In this document: piece by piece, positions 18,767 to 27,765 of the stretch
How positions within the stretch are numbered: position 1 is the first letter of the stretch
Layout of the letters: each line of letters opens with the position of its first letter
DNA from: Herbidospora mongoliensis
Lineage (GTDB): Bacteria > Actinomycetota > Actinomycetes > Streptosporangiales > Streptosporangiaceae
DNA: 64,000 nucleotides
Reading direction: 5' to 3'
Assembly (NCBI RefSeq): GCF_001570545.1
Contig: NZ_BBXD01000012.1
Span: 213,194 to 277,193, forward strand
Translations under genes and position numbers: made by a program
Notes under the pieces: model-generated
Told to the model about the DNA's origin: nothing
What the model saw: the letters and a program-made list of their open reading frames with translations, nothing else
Database searches by the model: none

Positions 18767-19560
18767 AGGGTCATGGGACCGAGAACGATTTCGTCCTACT
18801 CCCCGACCCGGAGGGGCGTCTCGATCTTCCCGCCCCACTGGTCGCCCAGATCTGTGACCGCCGGGCCGGAATCGGCGGCGACGGCGTGCTGCACGTGGTG
18901 CCGACCAAGCTGGTCCCCGAGGTGGAGTCCCAGGCGCCGGATGCCGAGTGGTTCATGGACTACCGCAACGCCGACGGCAGCGTCGCCGAGATGTGCGGCA
19001 ACGGCGTCCGCGTGTTCTCCCGCTACCTGGTCGACGCAGGCCTGGCCGACCCGGGCGAGTTCGGCGTGGCGACCCGGGCCGGGGTCCGGAAGGTCCGATT
19101 GGGCGCTACCGGCGACGTCCAGGTCGACATGGGCAAGCCGGTCGTCTCCGGCGAAAGCCGGACCGTGCTGAACGGCCGCGAATACCGGGGCCTGCGGGTG
19201 AACGTCGGCAACCCCCACCTGGCCTGCGTCATCACCGACCCCGTGACCGAACTCGACCTCTCCGCCCAGCCCTCTTTCGACCGCCGCGCCTTCCCCGAGG
19301 GGGTCAACATCGAGTTGATCAACCCGATCGGCGACCACTCGGTCTCCATGCGCGTCTATGAGCGCGGCTCCGGCGAGACCCGCTCCTGCGGCACCGGCGC
19401 TGTGGCCACGGCGGTCGCGGCGGCTCACGCGGCCGGAGAGGAAGAGGGGGTCTGGTCCGTACGCGTCCTCGGCGGCACCCTGACGATCACCCTCGACGCG
19501 GAGACGAGCTACCTGGCCGGCCCGGCCGAGCTGGTGGCCAGCGGCGACTACCACGGCTGA
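18754..19560 (+). CDS. dapF: Diaminopimelate epimerase
   Basis: The 268-residue enzyme has the paired catalytic cysteines Cys81 (EMCGNG) and Cys212 (TRSCGTG), used to interconvert LL- and meso-diaminopimelate for lysine and peptidoglycan synthesis. Length and both active-site motifs are standard. It overlaps the miaA 3' end by 13 bases. In Streptomyces the usual neighbour hflX follows closely; here it is displaced by about 19 kb of other genes. Confidence 0.96.
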   Translation: MRFVKGHGTENDFVLLPDPEGRLDLPAPLVAQICDRRAGIGGDGVLHVVPTKLVPEVESQAPDAEWFMDYRNADGSVAEMCGNGVRVFSRYLVDAGLADPGEFGVATRAGVRKVRLGATGDVQVDMGKPVVSGESRTVLNGREYRGLRVNVGNPHLACVITDPVTELDLSAQPSFDRRAFPEGVNIELINPIGDHSVSMRVYERGSGETRSCGTGAVATAVAAAHAAGEEEGVWSVRVLGGTLTITLDAETSYLAGPAELVASGDYHG

Positions 19561-19652
19561 ACCCAGGGCGGAAATCCCCACTCGGTCGCTAGGTTGCAGA
19601 ATATTGTTCGGCCTCTCATGCTGGGTTCGTTGTGTAGACCTAGGAGGCGGAC

Positions 19653-20387
19653 ATGTACAAAAAGGCGATCGGCTCGCTCGGGGGCAGGTTCATGATCTCC
19701 AGGGAGGTCAAGGCCCTCTGCGACGAGCACGGGTTCGGGCGGTGGGAGATGTACTTCCGCGGCCGCTGCGGTGTCCTCGGTGAGGTCGACGCCGAGGTCG
19801 TCATCGCCGGCGCGCCGTTCTTCGAGCCTGGCTTCGTCCGCGCGATGTGGGAAGGCGGCCGGTCGCTTCCGGCGGAGAAGGGCGCTTTCCTGTACGCCAA
19901 CGCGTGCGCCGCCTGGGGCCGCCGCAACCTGGCCTTCGACGGCGCCGGACGCCTCGCCGACCTGCTCACGAAGGCCACGTCGGCCGCCTCCCCGCTGGCC
20001 GCGCCGCTGTTCGCGGGCTGGCGGGCGCTCCCGCTCCCTGACGACGCGCCCGGGCGGGCGGCCCACGCACTTCAGGTGGCGCGGGAGCATCGGGGCAGCA
20101 TGCACGCCATCGCGGTGGCCGCCGCGCTGATCGATCCCCTCATGGCCACACTCGTCGGGCACTACGAGTCGGGCGCGCCGCGTAGTTACACGAGCACTGC
20201 CGAGGTCGCCAGGTTTATGTCGTGGCCGGAGCCCTATCCCGTACCCGCGGATGAGGACATGGAGAAGCGCGCCCGCGCCGAGGAGCTGACCGACGTGCTG
20301 GTCGCGCCCGCTTACGCGGTGCTCACGGACGGCGAGGCGCGGGAGCTGGGCGAGCTGCTGAGGGACGCGCAAGCCAGTGTGAATTAG
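19653..20387 (+). CDS. SCO6745-family protein (HTH_67-like)
   Basis: The 244-residue soluble protein resembles the actinobacterial SCO6745 family: an N-terminal REVKALCDEHGFGRWEMYFRGRCGVLGEV segment corresponds to the family's GYFAGRAAPLG region, and FEPGFVRAMWEG to its conserved aromatic stretch. A good ribosome site (TAGGAGG) precedes ATG 19653. No catalytic motif is seen; the family is described as helix-turn-helix-like, but DNA binding is unproven. Confidence 0.68.
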   Translation: MYKKAIGSLGGRFMISREVKALCDEHGFGRWEMYFRGRCGVLGEVDAEVVIAGAPFFEPGFVRAMWEGGRSLPAEKGAFLYANACAAWGRRNLAFDGAGRLADLLTKATSAASPLAAPLFAGWRALPLPDDAPGRAAHALQVAREHRGSMHAIAVAAALIDPLMATLVGHYESGAPRSYTSTAEVARFMSWPEPYPVPADEDMEKRARAEELTDVLVAPAYAVLTDGEARELGELLRDAQASVN

Positions 20388-20445
20388 TGCGCGTAGCCGT
20401 GCGGACGTTTGGGGCAGCCCCGGTGACCTGGCAGACTGGCTGCCC

Positions 20446-22731
20446 ATGGACGTGGACATCTGGTCGTGGGTCGGTGGCACCCAGCGGCAACTGCATGAAG
20501 CGGGAAATGTCGGGCTGGCGATGGCGCTGGGCGACGTTCCGGCGCAGGCGCTCGAAGGTCGCTACGGCCAGCTCGACGTTGTCGCTCCGGCGATCGCGCA
20601 GCAGGCGGAGACCATGGAGCAGCCCTGGCTTGAACTCTTCGCCCGCTATTGGCATCTGATGGGCCGGGTCGGCGACCGGGCGAACGGGTCCGTCGCCGTC
20701 GACGACGCCCGTGAGCTCGTGAGTTTCGCCGCCCGTAGCGACGTGGCCGACTGCCCGGCGGCCTCCTGCGCCGTCGAGGTGCTGGCGATCGCGCAGGCCA
20801 ACACCGACGGGCCCGGCTACGCCGACGAGCGGCTCGGGTCGCTCGGGCGCGCGCTGCAGACGGGGGGGCCCGACTCGCTGGCCTTCTCCGGGCTGACCAC
20901 TCAATATGTGCTGGCGCTGCTCGACGCGGGCAAGCCCGCCGAGGCCGTGGCCTACGCCGAGGCCGCCGTCGAGCGGCTGAAGGGCGCCGGGCGCGAGGCG
21001 TCGTGGGAACTCGCCGCGATGTCCGCACGGGCGCTGCTGGCCACGGGGCGGGCGCAAGACGCGCTCAACGCCCTGCACGCCGCCAACGCCTTCAAGCCCG
21101 ACGACCCGGTGGCCAAGGCCCGCCGCGAGGGCATCCTGCACTCCCGCATCCTGGTCGAGCTCGGCCAGATCCAGCACGCCGTGGAGTCGCTGCCCGACCT
21201 CGACGTGGTGGGCGAGCACCCGCGCGACTGGGTCGAGTGGGCGCAGGTCGTCTTCCGGCTCTCCGAGCAGGATGCGATCCAGAACTCCTGGCAGCTGGGC
21301 CGGATCGTCCGTCAGTGGATGAGCTACTTCGAGACCATGGGGTCCCCGCGCGCCCGCGTCGACCTGGCCTTCACCGGCGCCCGGCTGGCGCTGCGCCGGA
21401 AGGGCATCTGGCAGGCGCGGCTGCTGGCCGACCTCGCCGAGGTGGCGTCCCGCGAGCTGAAGTCGGCCGACGGCGTCGCCGAGCGGATCGCCGCGCTGCG
21501 CGCCGAGTGTGACGCCGCCGTCGAGACGCCCGCGCCCGGCCCCGAGGCCGAGCTGGTCGCCTACTTCGACGCGGCCGACGGCCGCACCGCCGACCCCGAG
21601 CGCTGGGTCGGCTGGCTCTGGCCGCTGTCCGGCAAGGACCTGGAGGCGACCCGCCGTCACACGACGACGCTCGGTTTCCTCGGCTACGCCCCCGCCGGCG
21701 CCGACATCTACTGGCAGATGGCCGCCGTCGAGGGCAACCCGGCCGAGGCCGACCTCGAAGACGTCGCCTACCTGACCGGCCTGCTCATCGAGGCCGAGCA
21801 GGACGAACGCGTACACGACCTCGCGGGCCGTCTCAAGGCTCCCGGTTCCCACCTGGCGCTGGCCCGTCTCCACCGTGCGCGTGAGCGCTGGGAGGAGACC
21901 GCCGACGAGGGCGAGAAGGCAGCCAAGGGCGGTGCCGGGCTCGAGGCGCTGCGCTTGTGGTCGGGCGCGGTGCAGCAGCTCGGCGACAACGTCCGGGCGG
22001 CTGAGATCCTCCGTCCGATCATCGACGGCGACGTCCAGGGCGAAGAAGAAGACATCTGGCGCGTCATCGTGCTGGCCACGGCCGCCGAAGACTGGGTGAC
22101 CGTCCGCAAGGGCGCCGCCAAGCTCGGCATGCCGATCCAGTCGGCCGAGGGTCCGATCGAGGAGGAGTGGCACCTCATCCGGACCATTCTCCCCGCGCCC
22201 GACGGCAGCCAGCGCGAGGTCCTCGCGGTCCGCACCGGCCCGGCGACCGCCAGGCTGGCGATCCCGCAGCCGCGCGGCATGGAATACAACGCCGGCGACA
22301 TCGTCGTCATCGACCCCCGCCCGCTGGAGCCGGTCCCGGAGAGCGAGGAGGAGAAGGAGAACTTCGTCATCCCGTTCGCCGGGGTCACGATGCTCCGTCC
22401 CGGCGGCTACACCAGCTGGTTCTTCGACGGCGCGGCCCCGACCGACGAAGAGTGGTCGGAGTTCGACGAGCTGATGGCCGAGCGCGGCTGGCCGATGTGG
22501 GTCTACTCCGACAAGGGCTACGAGGTCACCCACCCCGGCACGGGCGACCAGCTCCCGGGCGTGTTCGGCTGGATCGCGATCCCGCCGGACGCCAGCGCGA
22601 CCGAGCTCGACGCCGTCCTCGACGACGTGACCGAGACGTGGGTCCACCCGCTGGCCTGGCTCGACCTGGCCCGCGAGGTCGGCGTCGAGGCCGAGCGCCA
22701 CGAGCACATCGTGAAGGAGTACGGCCTCTAG
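20446..22731 (+). CDS. Large TPR-like helical repeat protein
   Basis: The 761-residue cytoplasmic protein has tetratricopeptide-like helix pairs through most of residues 100-560, for example VLALLDAGKPAEAVAYAEAAVERLKGA and ARALLATGRAQDALNALHAA. A C-terminal beta-rich part of about 200 residues (from about residue 565) contains acidic segments such as ESEEEKENF. No enzymatic motif is visible. Such proteins usually mediate protein-protein contacts; the partner is unknown. Codon use is typical of the genome and the gene follows the SCO6745-like gene by 58 bases. Confidence 0.75.
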   Translation: MDVDIWSWVGGTQRQLHEAGNVGLAMALGDVPAQALEGRYGQLDVVAPAIAQQAETMEQPWLELFARYWHLMGRVGDRANGSVAVDDARELVSFAARSDVADCPAASCAVEVLAIAQANTDGPGYADERLGSLGRALQTGGPDSLAFSGLTTQYVLALLDAGKPAEAVAYAEAAVERLKGAGREASWELAAMSARALLATGRAQDALNALHAANAFKPDDPVAKARREGILHSRILVELGQIQHAVESLPDLDVVGEHPRDWVEWAQVVFRLSEQDAIQNSWQLGRIVRQWMSYFETMGSPRARVDLAFTGARLALRRKGIWQARLLADLAEVASRELKSADGVAERIAALRAECDAAVETPAPGPEAELVAYFDAADGRTADPERWVGWLWPLSGKDLEATRRHTTTLGFLGYAPAGADIYWQMAAVEGNPAEADLEDVAYLTGLLIEAEQDERVHDLAGRLKAPGSHLALARLHRARERWEETADEGEKAAKGGAGLEALRLWSGAVQQLGDNVRAAEILRPIIDGDVQGEEEDIWRVIVLATAAEDWVTVRKGAAKLGMPIQSAEGPIEEEWHLIRTILPAPDGSQREVLAVRTGPATARLAIPQPRGMEYNAGDIVVIDPRPLEPVPESEEEKENFVIPFAGVTMLRPGGYTSWFFDGAAPTDEEWSEFDELMAERGWPMWVYSDKGYEVTHPGTGDQLPGVFGWIAIPPDASATELDAVLDDVTETWVHPLAWLDLAREVGVEAERHEHIVKEYGL

Positions 22732-22747
22732 AACTTGGTTCGGTATC

Positions 22748-23518
22748 GTGGCGGCCGTGATTCTTGAACGTTTTCGTCTCAACGGGAAAGTCGCGGTCGT
22801 CACGGGGGCCTCATCCGGCCTGGGTGTCGCCTTCGCGCGAGGGCTCGCCGAGGCCGGGGCCGACGTGGCCATCGGCGCACGCCGGGCCGAACGGCTGGAG
22901 GAAACGCGGCGGCTGGTCGAGGAGACCGGCCGCCGTTGCGTTGCGGTGCCCACCGACGTGACCTCGCCCGCCGACTGCGAAGCTCTCGTGGCCGCGGCCG
23001 TCGAGGAGCTGGGCGGGGTCGACATCCTGATCAACAACGCCGGGGTCGGGACTGCGGTGCCCGCGTTGAAGGAGCGGCCCGAAGACTTCCGGGCGGTCGT
23101 CGACATCAACCTTCACGGGGCCTTCTACATGGCGCAGGCCTGCGCCCGGGTGATGAAGCCCGGCTCCTCGATCGTGAACATCGGGAGCATCCTCGGCGAG
23201 ACGACCGGCGGGTTGCCGCAGGCCGCCTACTCGGCGTCGAAGGCGGCGATCACCGGGCTGACCAGGGATCTGGCGCAGCAGTGGACGGGACGTCGAGGGA
23301 TCCGGGTGAACTGCCTGGAACCGGGGTTCTTCGCCTCGGAGATGACCGAGCAGTATCCGGCGAGCTACCTGGAGACGATGCTCAAGCTCCGCGTCCCGGC
23401 CGGACGGGTGGGGGAGGCGGAGGAACTGGTCTGCGCGGCGATCTTCCTGGCCTCGGACGCGGGCTCCTACGTGACGGGGGCCGTGCTGCCGGTAGACGGC
23501 GGGATCCTGATCACCTGA
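22748..23518 (+). CDS. Short-chain dehydrogenase/reductase
   Basis: The 256-residue protein shows the classical SDR motifs: cofactor-binding TGASSGLG, NNAG, the catalytic Ser in NIGSILGE and YSASK. An Arg-rich segment after beta-2 (GARRAERL) suggests NADP(H). The start is GTG 22748 or GTG 22757 (residue 4). The substrate is not predictable; the sequence resembles 3-oxoacyl-ACP reductase/gluconate dehydrogenase-like members. It follows the TPR gene by 16 bases and may be cotranscribed. Confidence 0.88.
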   Translation: MAAVILERFRLNGKVAVVTGASSGLGVAFARGLAEAGADVAIGARRAERLEETRRLVEETGRRCVAVPTDVTSPADCEALVAAAVEELGGVDILINNAGVGTAVPALKERPEDFRAVVDINLHGAFYMAQACARVMKPGSSIVNIGSILGETTGGLPQAAYSASKAAITGLTRDLAQQWTGRRGIRVNCLEPGFFASEMTEQYPASYLETMLKLRVPAGRVGEAEELVCAAIFLASDAGSYVTGAVLPVDGGILIT

Positions 23519-23683
23519 AGGCCGGCCGGGACCGGACATTTCGCCCATCTCTGACCTCATGTGAGGGATCGGCGGGGTCGTTCACGCCACTCAAGGTCAA
23601 CTTGCCGCCCCCGACCTCTTAAAGCCCGAAATTTGGGCATTTGCTATACCTGGGCAGGCAATTACATGACCTGGGGGTGAGCG

Positions 23684-24427
23684 GTGCTGCGCAAGACAGG
23701 CGCCGGGTTCGTGCTGGCGGGATTACTCGTGTCAGGCTGCGCTGCGATCGATGCGGCGGCGCCTCCGGGCGACTCCGCCGGGGGAGGGGCTTCGTCGTCC
23801 GGGACGAACCCCCTGAACAACCCCGAGGGCACCAAGCCCGGTCTGGCGGTGATCGGGTCCAACGCCGACCGCAAGGAAGCCCGTGAGCTGATCGACAAGG
23901 TGGAGACCAAGGGCCGAGGGCCGAAGACCGGATATGACCGTGACGAGTTCGGCTACGCGTGGGCGGACAACGCCGACGACATCCCCCTCGCCCGGAACGG
24001 CTGCGACACCCGCAACGACCTGCTCCAGCGCGACGGCGAGGAGATCGAGTTCCGGAGCGGCTCCGACTGCGTGGTCGTGTCGATGACCTTGGACGACCCG
24101 TACACGGGAAAGACCATCGACTGGCGGAAAGAGGACGCGTCGGAGGTCCAGATCGACCATGTGATCCCGCTGTCGTACAGCTGGCAGATGGGCTCCGCGC
24201 GCTGGACCGACGCCGAGCGCAAGCGGCTGGCCAACGATCCCCTCAACCTGCTCCCGGTCGACGGGTCGACCAACTCCTCGAAGAGCGACTCCGGACCGGC
24301 GTCGTGGTTACCGCCGGTGGGGAAGATCCGCTGCTCCTACGTGGTCAGGTTCGCCCAGGTCGCGCTGAAGTATGACCTTCCGGTCACCACGGCCGACAAG
24401 GAGATCATGCTGACGCAGTGCGCCTGA
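23684..24427 (+). CDS. Secreted HNH endonuclease-like lipoprotein (DUF1524 type)
   Basis: The 247-residue protein starts at GTG 23684 and carries a lipobox VSGC (Cys19), a disordered Gly/Ser linker, then the domain GYDRDEFGYAWADN, GCDTRNDLL, DPYTGKTI, VQIDHVIPL, NDPLNLL and WLPP found in secreted GmrSD-C/DUF1524-type HNH proteins. QIDHVIPL and NDPLNLL hold the catalytic His and metal-binding Asn of the beta-beta-alpha metal fold. It should be a surface-anchored nuclease, perhaps for nutrient scavenging. A near-perfect palindrome at 23624-23638 sits upstream. Confidence 0.85.
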   Translation: MLRKTGAGFVLAGLLVSGCAAIDAAAPPGDSAGGGASSSGTNPLNNPEGTKPGLAVIGSNADRKEARELIDKVETKGRGPKTGYDRDEFGYAWADNADDIPLARNGCDTRNDLLQRDGEEIEFRSGSDCVVVSMTLDDPYTGKTIDWRKEDASEVQIDHVIPLSYSWQMGSARWTDAERKRLANDPLNLLPVDGSTNSSKSDSGPASWLPPVGKIRCSYVVRFAQVALKYDLPVTTADKEIMLTQCA

Positions 24428-24432
24428 AGCGT

Positions 24433-24648
24433 TCAGGCCTTCGCGCCCCGGACCTCCAGCGCCGCCAGCAGTTTCGCGCTGGCGGCGGTGATCTCCGCGA
24501 CCGCCTCGTTGAAGGCCGCCGCGTTGTGAGCCGCGGGTGTCCGGAAGCCGCTGATCTTGCGGACGTATTGGAGCGCCGCGGCCTCGACGTCGTTCTCGGT
24601 CACGTCCTCGGCGAACGGCGGGCGCAGGGTCTTGATGCTTCGGCACAT
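24433..24648 (-). CDS. DUF2277 family protein
   Basis: The 71-residue protein MCRSIKTLRPPF, then VRKISGFRTPAAHNAAAFNEAV matches the small conserved DUF2277 family, whose function is unknown. It lies 9 bases after the IclR regulator and ends the operon that begins with malate synthase at 30769. It converges with the HNH gene with only 5 bases between. Confidence 0.85.
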   Translation of the reverse strand: MCRSIKTLRPPFAEDVTENDVEAAALQYVRKISGFRTPAAHNAAAFNEAVAEITAASAKLLAALEVRGAKA

Positions 24649-24657
24649 GCCTTCAAC

Positions 24658-25428
24658 CTAGCCGCGCATCCTGACATTCTCAGCAGGCCGGCTCCGGGCG
24701 CCGAACACCTCCGCGCCGAAGTCGCCGGCGATCTTTCGCAGGCCCCGGGCCAGCTCGTCGCGGTCGAGGGCGGAGACCCGCTCGACGGGTCCGGAGACGG
24801 ACATGGCCGCCACCACGCGTGAGCCGTCGGCCACCGGGACGGCCAGGCAGTGGACGCCCGATTCCTCCTCGCCCAGGTCCATCGCGTATCCCTGCCGGGC
24901 GACGACCGACAGTTCCGTCATCATCGTGGCGATCGACGTGATGGTCTGTTCGGTCCGCCGGGGGAGCCCCGTGCGTTCGAAGACGGCCGCCGCGTTGGGA
25001 TGGCCGGCCAGCAGGACCTTCCCGACCGCCGTGCTGTGGGGGAGCACCCGACGCCCGACCTCGGCGAACATGCGCAATCGCCGGGGTGACGGCACCTGGG
25101 CCACGTACACCACGAAGTCGCCTTCGAGGACCGCCATGTTGGCCGTCTCGCCGGAGAGTTCCACCATTTTGGTCAGGTAGGGCTCCGCCCAGGCTCCGAC
25201 CAGCCGCTCGGCCGCACCGCCGATCCGCACCAGGGCCCCGCCCAGCGCGTACCGCCGGTCGGACTCCTGCCGGACGTACCCGCGCGTCAAGAGTGTCTGC
25301 AGCAGACGGTGGATGGTGCCGTAGGGGAGGCCGGTCCGGGCGGCGATCTCCGACAGCCCGGCCTCGCCGCCGTGATCGGCCAGGGCTTCGAGCACGTCGA
25401 GCGCCCGCTCGACCGACTGGACGCTCAC
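24658..25428 (-). CDS. IclR-family transcriptional regulator
   Basis: The 256-residue protein has an N-terminal winged helix-turn-helix (SVQSVERALDVLEAL, then LSEIAARTGLPYGTIHRLLQTL) and a C-terminal IclR effector domain (LPHSTAVGKVLLA, LGEEESGVHCLAVPV). The GTG start overlaps the glcF stop by 4 bases, placing it inside the aceB-glcDEF operon, which it most likely controls. IclR members of glyoxylate/allantoin pathways respond to glyoxylate or pyruvate; the same effector is plausible here. Confidence 0.92.
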   Translation of the reverse strand: MSVQSVERALDVLEALADHGGEAGLSEIAARTGLPYGTIHRLLQTLLTRGYVRQESDRRYALGGALVRIGGAAERLVGAWAEPYLTKMVELSGETANMAVLEGDFVVYVAQVPSPRRLRMFAEVGRRVLPHSTAVGKVLLAGHPNAAAVFERTGLPRRTEQTITSIATMMTELSVVARQGYAMDLGEEESGVHCLAVPVADGSRVVAAMSVSGPVERVSALDRDELARGLRKIAGDFGAEVFGARSRPAENVRMRG

Positions 25429-26651
25429 CGCACCGCCCCGAGCCCCCGCAGCGAGGCGTCGAGCACCTGGGCGGTGTGGGCGACCGGCATCACCGGGCGT
25501 CCCATCCGCCGCATCGCGGCGGTGATCTGCATGGTGCAGCCAGGATTGGCGGAGACCAGCAGGTCGGCCCCGGTGTCCTCGACCCGGCCTGCCTTCCGCT
25601 CGCCCAGTTCCCGGGCGGGCTGGGGCTGGAACAGGTTGTACGTCCCCGCCGACCCGCAGCAGATGGCCGACTCGGCGATCTCCCGCACCTTGAGTTCGGG
25701 GATCTGGTCGAGCAGTTCACGAGGCTGCGACCGCACCCCCTGAGCATGGGCCAGATGGCAGGCGTCGTGGTAGGCCACGGTCACCGGCAGCGGATGCCGC
25801 ACCGCCACGGGCCCCAGTTCGACCAGGAATTCCGCCAGGTCGCGCACCTTCAGGCACTCGGCCCGCCGCTGCCACCCGGGATCGTCGGCCAGCACGTCGG
25901 CGTAGTCCTTCATCGACGACCCGCACCCGGCCGCGTTCACCACGACCGTGTCTACCCCGGCCTTCTCGAAGGTCTCGATGGTCCGCCGGGCGAACCGATG
26001 GGCGTCGTACCCGGAATGCAGGGAAAGCGCCCCGCAACACCCCTGACCAGGCGGAATGACGACGTCACACCCTTCGAGCGCCAGCACCCGCGCGGTGGCC
26101 CGGTTCACGTCGGGGAAGAACGCCCCCTGCACACACCCGGTCAGCAACCCGACCCGGGCCCGCAGCGGCCCCCGCGCCCGGACGAGCGGCGGCAGGGGAC
26201 GAGAGCGTGACCGGGGCGGCGTCAGCTCGGCCAGCGCCCCCAACGTCGGATGCACCCGATCGAGGAACGGCGCCAGCCGGCGGTTCAACCGGGTGAAGGG
26301 CTTGATCAGGCGCAGTCGCCGGGGATAGGGGAACAGCGCGAACACCAGAGCCCGGACCGCCCGGTCACGCGGCGTCCGCGCGTGTTCCCGTTCGACGACC
26401 GGCCGCGTGTGCTCGATGAGCTTGTCGTACTGAACCCCCGAAGGGCACGCCGTCACACACGCCATGCAGCCGAGGCAGGCGTCGAAATGCCCCGCCATCT
26501 CGGGCGTCATCTCGGCGCCCTCGTTGTATTGGGCCATCAGGTGGATGCGGCCACGCGGGGAGTCCATCTCCTCGCCCCACAGCACATAGGTCGGACACGT
26601 CGGCAGGCAGAACCCGCAGTGCACGCAGTCTTTGATCAGCTCTGGGTCCAT
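25425..26651 (-). CDS. glcF: Glycolate oxidase iron-sulfur subunit GlcF
   Basis: The 408-residue protein has two N-terminal 4Fe-4S motifs (CVHCGFCLPTCPTY and CLGCMACVTACPSG) and two CCG domains (GCCGALSLHSG and CHLAH, then ICCGSAGTYN) as in GlcF. It passes electrons from the flavin subunits GlcD/GlcE to the membrane quinone pool. Only 1 base separates it from glcE. All expected cysteines are present. It overlaps the iclR start by 4 bases. Confidence 0.93.
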   Translation of the reverse strand: MDPELIKDCVHCGFCLPTCPTYVLWGEEMDSPRGRIHLMAQYNEGAEMTPEMAGHFDACLGCMACVTACPSGVQYDKLIEHTRPVVEREHARTPRDRAVRALVFALFPYPRRLRLIKPFTRLNRRLAPFLDRVHPTLGALAELTPPRSRSRPLPPLVRARGPLRARVGLLTGCVQGAFFPDVNRATARVLALEGCDVVIPPGQGCCGALSLHSGYDAHRFARRTIETFEKAGVDTVVVNAAGCGSSMKDYADVLADDPGWQRRAECLKVRDLAEFLVELGPVAVRHPLPVTVAYHDACHLAHAQGVRSQPRELLDQIPELKVREIAESAICCGSAGTYNLFQPQPARELGERKAGRVEDTGADLLVSANPGCTMQITAAMRRMGRPVMPVAHTAQVLDASLRGLGAVR

Positions 26652-26652
26652 G

Positions 26653-27765
26653 TCAGAGTCCTCCCGCGAGCCGTCCGGGCGACATTCGCCGCTCGGGGTC
26701 GAACCGCTCCTTGACCCGCCGCATCAACGGCAGCGACGGGATCGGGCCCCACCGGTCCCCGGTGAGATCGCCGGACAGTCCGACCAGGCGGGCATGGTCG
26801 GGCAGCGCCGAGCGCCACGCGTCCAGGTCGGTGGAGCCGGAGGCCAGGTAGACACCGGTGGCGAGCGAGCCGCGTACCGAGATCCCGTCTGGAACAGAAG
26901 GAGCCACGCGGCACCGCAGCGAGTGGAGCGGCGAACCGGGCGGCTGACCCCACCACGCCGGAGCCTCGGTATGGACGTCGCCACCCTCGAACAGCTCCCG
27001 CGCCGCCAGAGCGCGTTGCTCGGCGGCGGGGCCCTCGAACAGCGCGGCCACCGTCGACAGCCCCTCGGCGGGGTGGTCGATCTCGACCGCGCTCGGTTCC
27101 AGCTGGGATCTGAGCAGGTCCCCGGCGTCTTCCCAGCCCTCACACTCGAACGACAGCCAGCGGCGGTCGGCCGGGATCGGGTGGAGCCGGAACGTCGCCT
27201 CGGCGATCACGCCGAGGGTTCCGTAGGAGCCGGTGAACAGCTTGCCGAGGTCGTATCCGGCGACGTTCTTCACGACCTTGCCGCCGGCCCGCGCGATCGT
27301 CCCGTCGGCCAGCACGACCGTGACGCCGATCAGCAGGTCGCGCGCGTTGCCGTAGCGGAACGCGCGGGGGCCCGGCGAAGGAGCCGCCAACGTCCCGCCG
27401 ATGGTGGCATCCGGGAACGGGACGTCGAGCGCGAGTGCCTGCCCGGCCTTGGCCAGGACCTCGGCCAGCCGGGTCACCGGGATGCCCGCCTGGACCCGGA
27501 CCACCAGGTCACCGGCCACGTGTTCGAGCACGTCGTGCATCGAGGACAGGTCGAGCAGCACGTCGACCCGCTCCGGAGGGGCCGCCCAGCCGAGCTTGGT
27601 GCGGCCCCCGGCCGGGGTCACGGCCAGGCCGCCGTCGGCGCAGGCGCCCATGACGACGGCGATCTCCTCGACGCTCTCGGGTTGGGCGACCCAGCGCGGC
27701 GTCACGCCGCCGACCGCGTCGAGCGGGCCGCCGTCGCGGATCATCACTCCCGTGTGGCCGAGCAT
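26653..27765 (-). CDS. glcE: Glycolate oxidase FAD-binding subunit GlcE
   Basis: The 370-residue protein has a PCMH-type FAD-binding domain (VTPAGGRTKLGWA, FPDATIGGTLAAPSPGPRAFRYGNARDLLIGV, then GGKVVKNVAGYDLGKLFTGSYGTLGVI) and a short C-terminal substrate domain, as in GlcE. ATG 27765 overlaps the glcD stop by one base (TGATG). It lacks the iron-sulfur motifs supplied by GlcF. The C terminus contains the MRRVKERFDPERRMSPGRL end typical of the family. Confidence 0.92.
   Translation of the reverse strand: MLGHTGVMIRDGGPLDAVGGVTPRWVAQPESVEEIAVVMGACADGGLAVTPAGGRTKLGWAAPPERVDVLLDLSSMHDVLEHVAGDLVVRVQAGIPVTRLAEVLAKAGQALALDVPFPDATIGGTLAAPSPGPRAFRYGNARDLLIGVTVVLADGTIARAGGKVVKNVAGYDLGKLFTGSYGTLGVIAEATFRLHPIPADRRWLSFECEGWEDAGDLLRSQLEPSAVEIDHPAEGLSTVAALFEGPAAEQRALAARELFEGGDVHTEAPAWWGQPPGSPLHSLRCRVAPSVPDGISVRGSLATGVYLASGSTDLDAWRSALPDHARLVGLSGDLTGDRWGPIPSLPLMRRVKERFDPERRMSPGRLAGGL

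Noticed and set aside
20323-23109. Very long minus-strand frame opposite the TPR gene
   Set aside because: It runs antisense to the TPR and SDR genes, shows Arg/Gly/Val-rich composition without domains and reflects GC-biased third positions.
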